Assembly: GCF_037975245.1 (NCBI RefSeq) | Contig: NC_092563.1 | Location: 4,163,001 to 4,227,000 of the forward strand | Reading direction: 5' to 3' | DNA: 64,000 nt | DNA from: Apostichopus japonicus | Lineage: Eukaryota > Echinodermata > Holothuroidea > Aspidochirotida > Stichopodidae | Shown: piece after piece, positions 62,701 to 64,000 of the stretch | Layout: each line of letters opens with the position of its first letter | Position numbering within the stretch: the first letter of the stretch is position 1 | Translations under genes and position numbers: made by a program | The notes under the pieces: model-generated | The model's input: only the letters and a program-made list of their open reading frames with translations | Database searches by the model: none | What the model was told of the DNA's origin: nothing

Positions 62701-64000
62701 GAAATAGTAGTACACGACCCCTACACTACATTTTATATAACTTGTGTTCCACACCATTCTACAATACTAGACCTGCATAATCCCTGTTAAACCTCTTGCT
62801 TTTATTAGAGTTGCTTTCATTAGATGCTAATGCAAGATGGCATGCTGTGCAGGTTGATTTAGTCCAGGAGGTTTAATTCATGGGACTGTGTAACATGAAA
62901 GCAGAAAGAACCTCTGATTGATGGTTGGAGAAATTCACTTAACGTTTGCTATACAAAGGTTCCCTCAAAGGTGCATTTTTTGTTGTTGGCAAAACTGCAA
63001 AAGAATTTATGCTTACAGTGGGTTGTTAATTTGACCAAATTTGTGGCCTTTTACAATATTTATAGCAGTCTTTGATTTCAGCTAGAGCTGTTAGCAACCA
63101 TCATTTTGCCCTAAAGACCTATAGTATAGTATATGTGATGGAGGACTTAACCAACATCTTTTGTACGCAATGACGTGCAGTTCTAAAAGGAAGTGAAACC
63201 GTTGAGTTTCTGTTTGTAAATTTATCAGTTTAAATTTCTCTTAGGACTGCAGTTTCGTGGTAAGAGTAAATAGTGTTGTTATCCATGGAAAGCACAGTGT
63301 CACTTTGTCAGCATAAATAAGGTATTTGTACAAATATAGGAACACATCAGAAAGTCAAGCTGGTGCTACAACAGTAGAACATTCATACATACATAAATAC
63401 ATACACGCATACACACACAAATCCTGGAAAAATTCACTGGAACATTGGAAGGTCGCTATAGTAGCATTCCTTGGATAGCATCTGTGATTGTTTTTGATGG
63501 TGTTATCAGCAGAATTTTAAACTGTGAATGTACCAGGAAGCTTCTGTAGAGTGATAAAGTATGAGATACTAAAAAGGCATCCATAAATGGTGTTGACTGA
63601 AGATTTCTACCCAAAGGGAGAAGAATGCCTATTTTGGTGGCTTCTATGCGACCTTACCATGTATAAGTTGAGAAGGTTGCATATATTTGTCAGGGGATTT
63701 TGTTCAAGTTCAAGCAGTTTAAAGACAGGTCAGCCTTTCCAATGAGTTATGGCATTGATATAACAAGCTAAATATTCTTATTCATACTACACAATTTCTC
63801 TATGTTTACACTGTTGTATTCCTCTTCTTGTTTGCCTCCATAGCCTTCTCTGTGTGATTACTGCCACAGCAGCCTGCCAATCAATACACACAATGTCATA
63901 ATTCAAACCATATAAAACATGAAAATGTACTGGCGCATGGAAGCTAACACAGTCGTAATCCTTAGCTGCCACAGTTAGTGACAGTGAATGCCAACTTTCC

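Larger units (their letters stand above)
55153..64000. other. First part of a >8.8-kb septin intron
   Basis: I searched for the next septin exon (P-loop GESGLGKST) on the plus strand and did not see it. Contents are AT-rich unique sequence, C-rich patches (56290-56300, 57900-57945), a 26-bp minisatellite (59586-59755) and interspersed-repeat copy 4. Short open frames here have no recognisable similarity. Confidence 0.55.

Noticed and set aside
55153-64000. Further septin exons in the window
   Set aside because: No P-loop or later septin motif was found in any plus-strand frame.

Overview
This is animal nuclear DNA: intron-rich, AT-rich, full of short tandem repeats, C/G homopolymer runs and terminal-inverted-repeat elements. 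The protein set (TONSL, MED10, a septin) is metazoan. Repeat style and protein divergence suggest a marine invertebrate deuterostome, probably an echinoderm. That placement is inference.

Layout. (1) 1-6957, plus strand: the 3' two thirds of a TONSL (Tonsoku-like) gene, called copy A: linker exon, ubiquitin-like (UBL) exons and leucine-rich-repeat (LRR) exons, with the N-terminus outside the window. (2) 6958-12414: intergenic DNA holding a 1752-bp terminal-inverted-repeat element (8783-10534) with a second element nested inside. (3) 12415-30361, plus strand: a second, apparently complete TONSL-like gene, copy B. I assembled 20 exons; all phases agree and give 1224 residues. Copy B keeps the TPR, UBL and LRR parts but shows no ankyrin repeat domain. 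Its penultimate LRR exon is followed by a 33-copy, 92-bp minisatellite, each unit of which carries the exon end and its 5' splice site. (4) 34191-37112, minus strand: complete four-exon MED10 (136 aa). (5) 40770-43196, plus strand: a three-exon gene for an unrecognised 164-aa basic, serine-rich protein with a cyclin E-like phosphodegron motif and a possible short isoform. (6) 50509-55152, plus strand: the 5' end of a septin (SEPT7/SEPT2-like) with two alternative first exons. The rest of that gene lies beyond a >8.8-kb intron. A four-copy interspersed repeat surrounds the first exons.

Functional theme. In vertebrates TONSL works with MMS22L and histone chaperones in replication-fork repair and reads unmethylated H4K20 through its ankyrin domain. 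A head-to-tail pair in which one member lacks that reader is the main biological novelty here. The expanding donor-containing repeats in introns of copy B are the main structural novelty.
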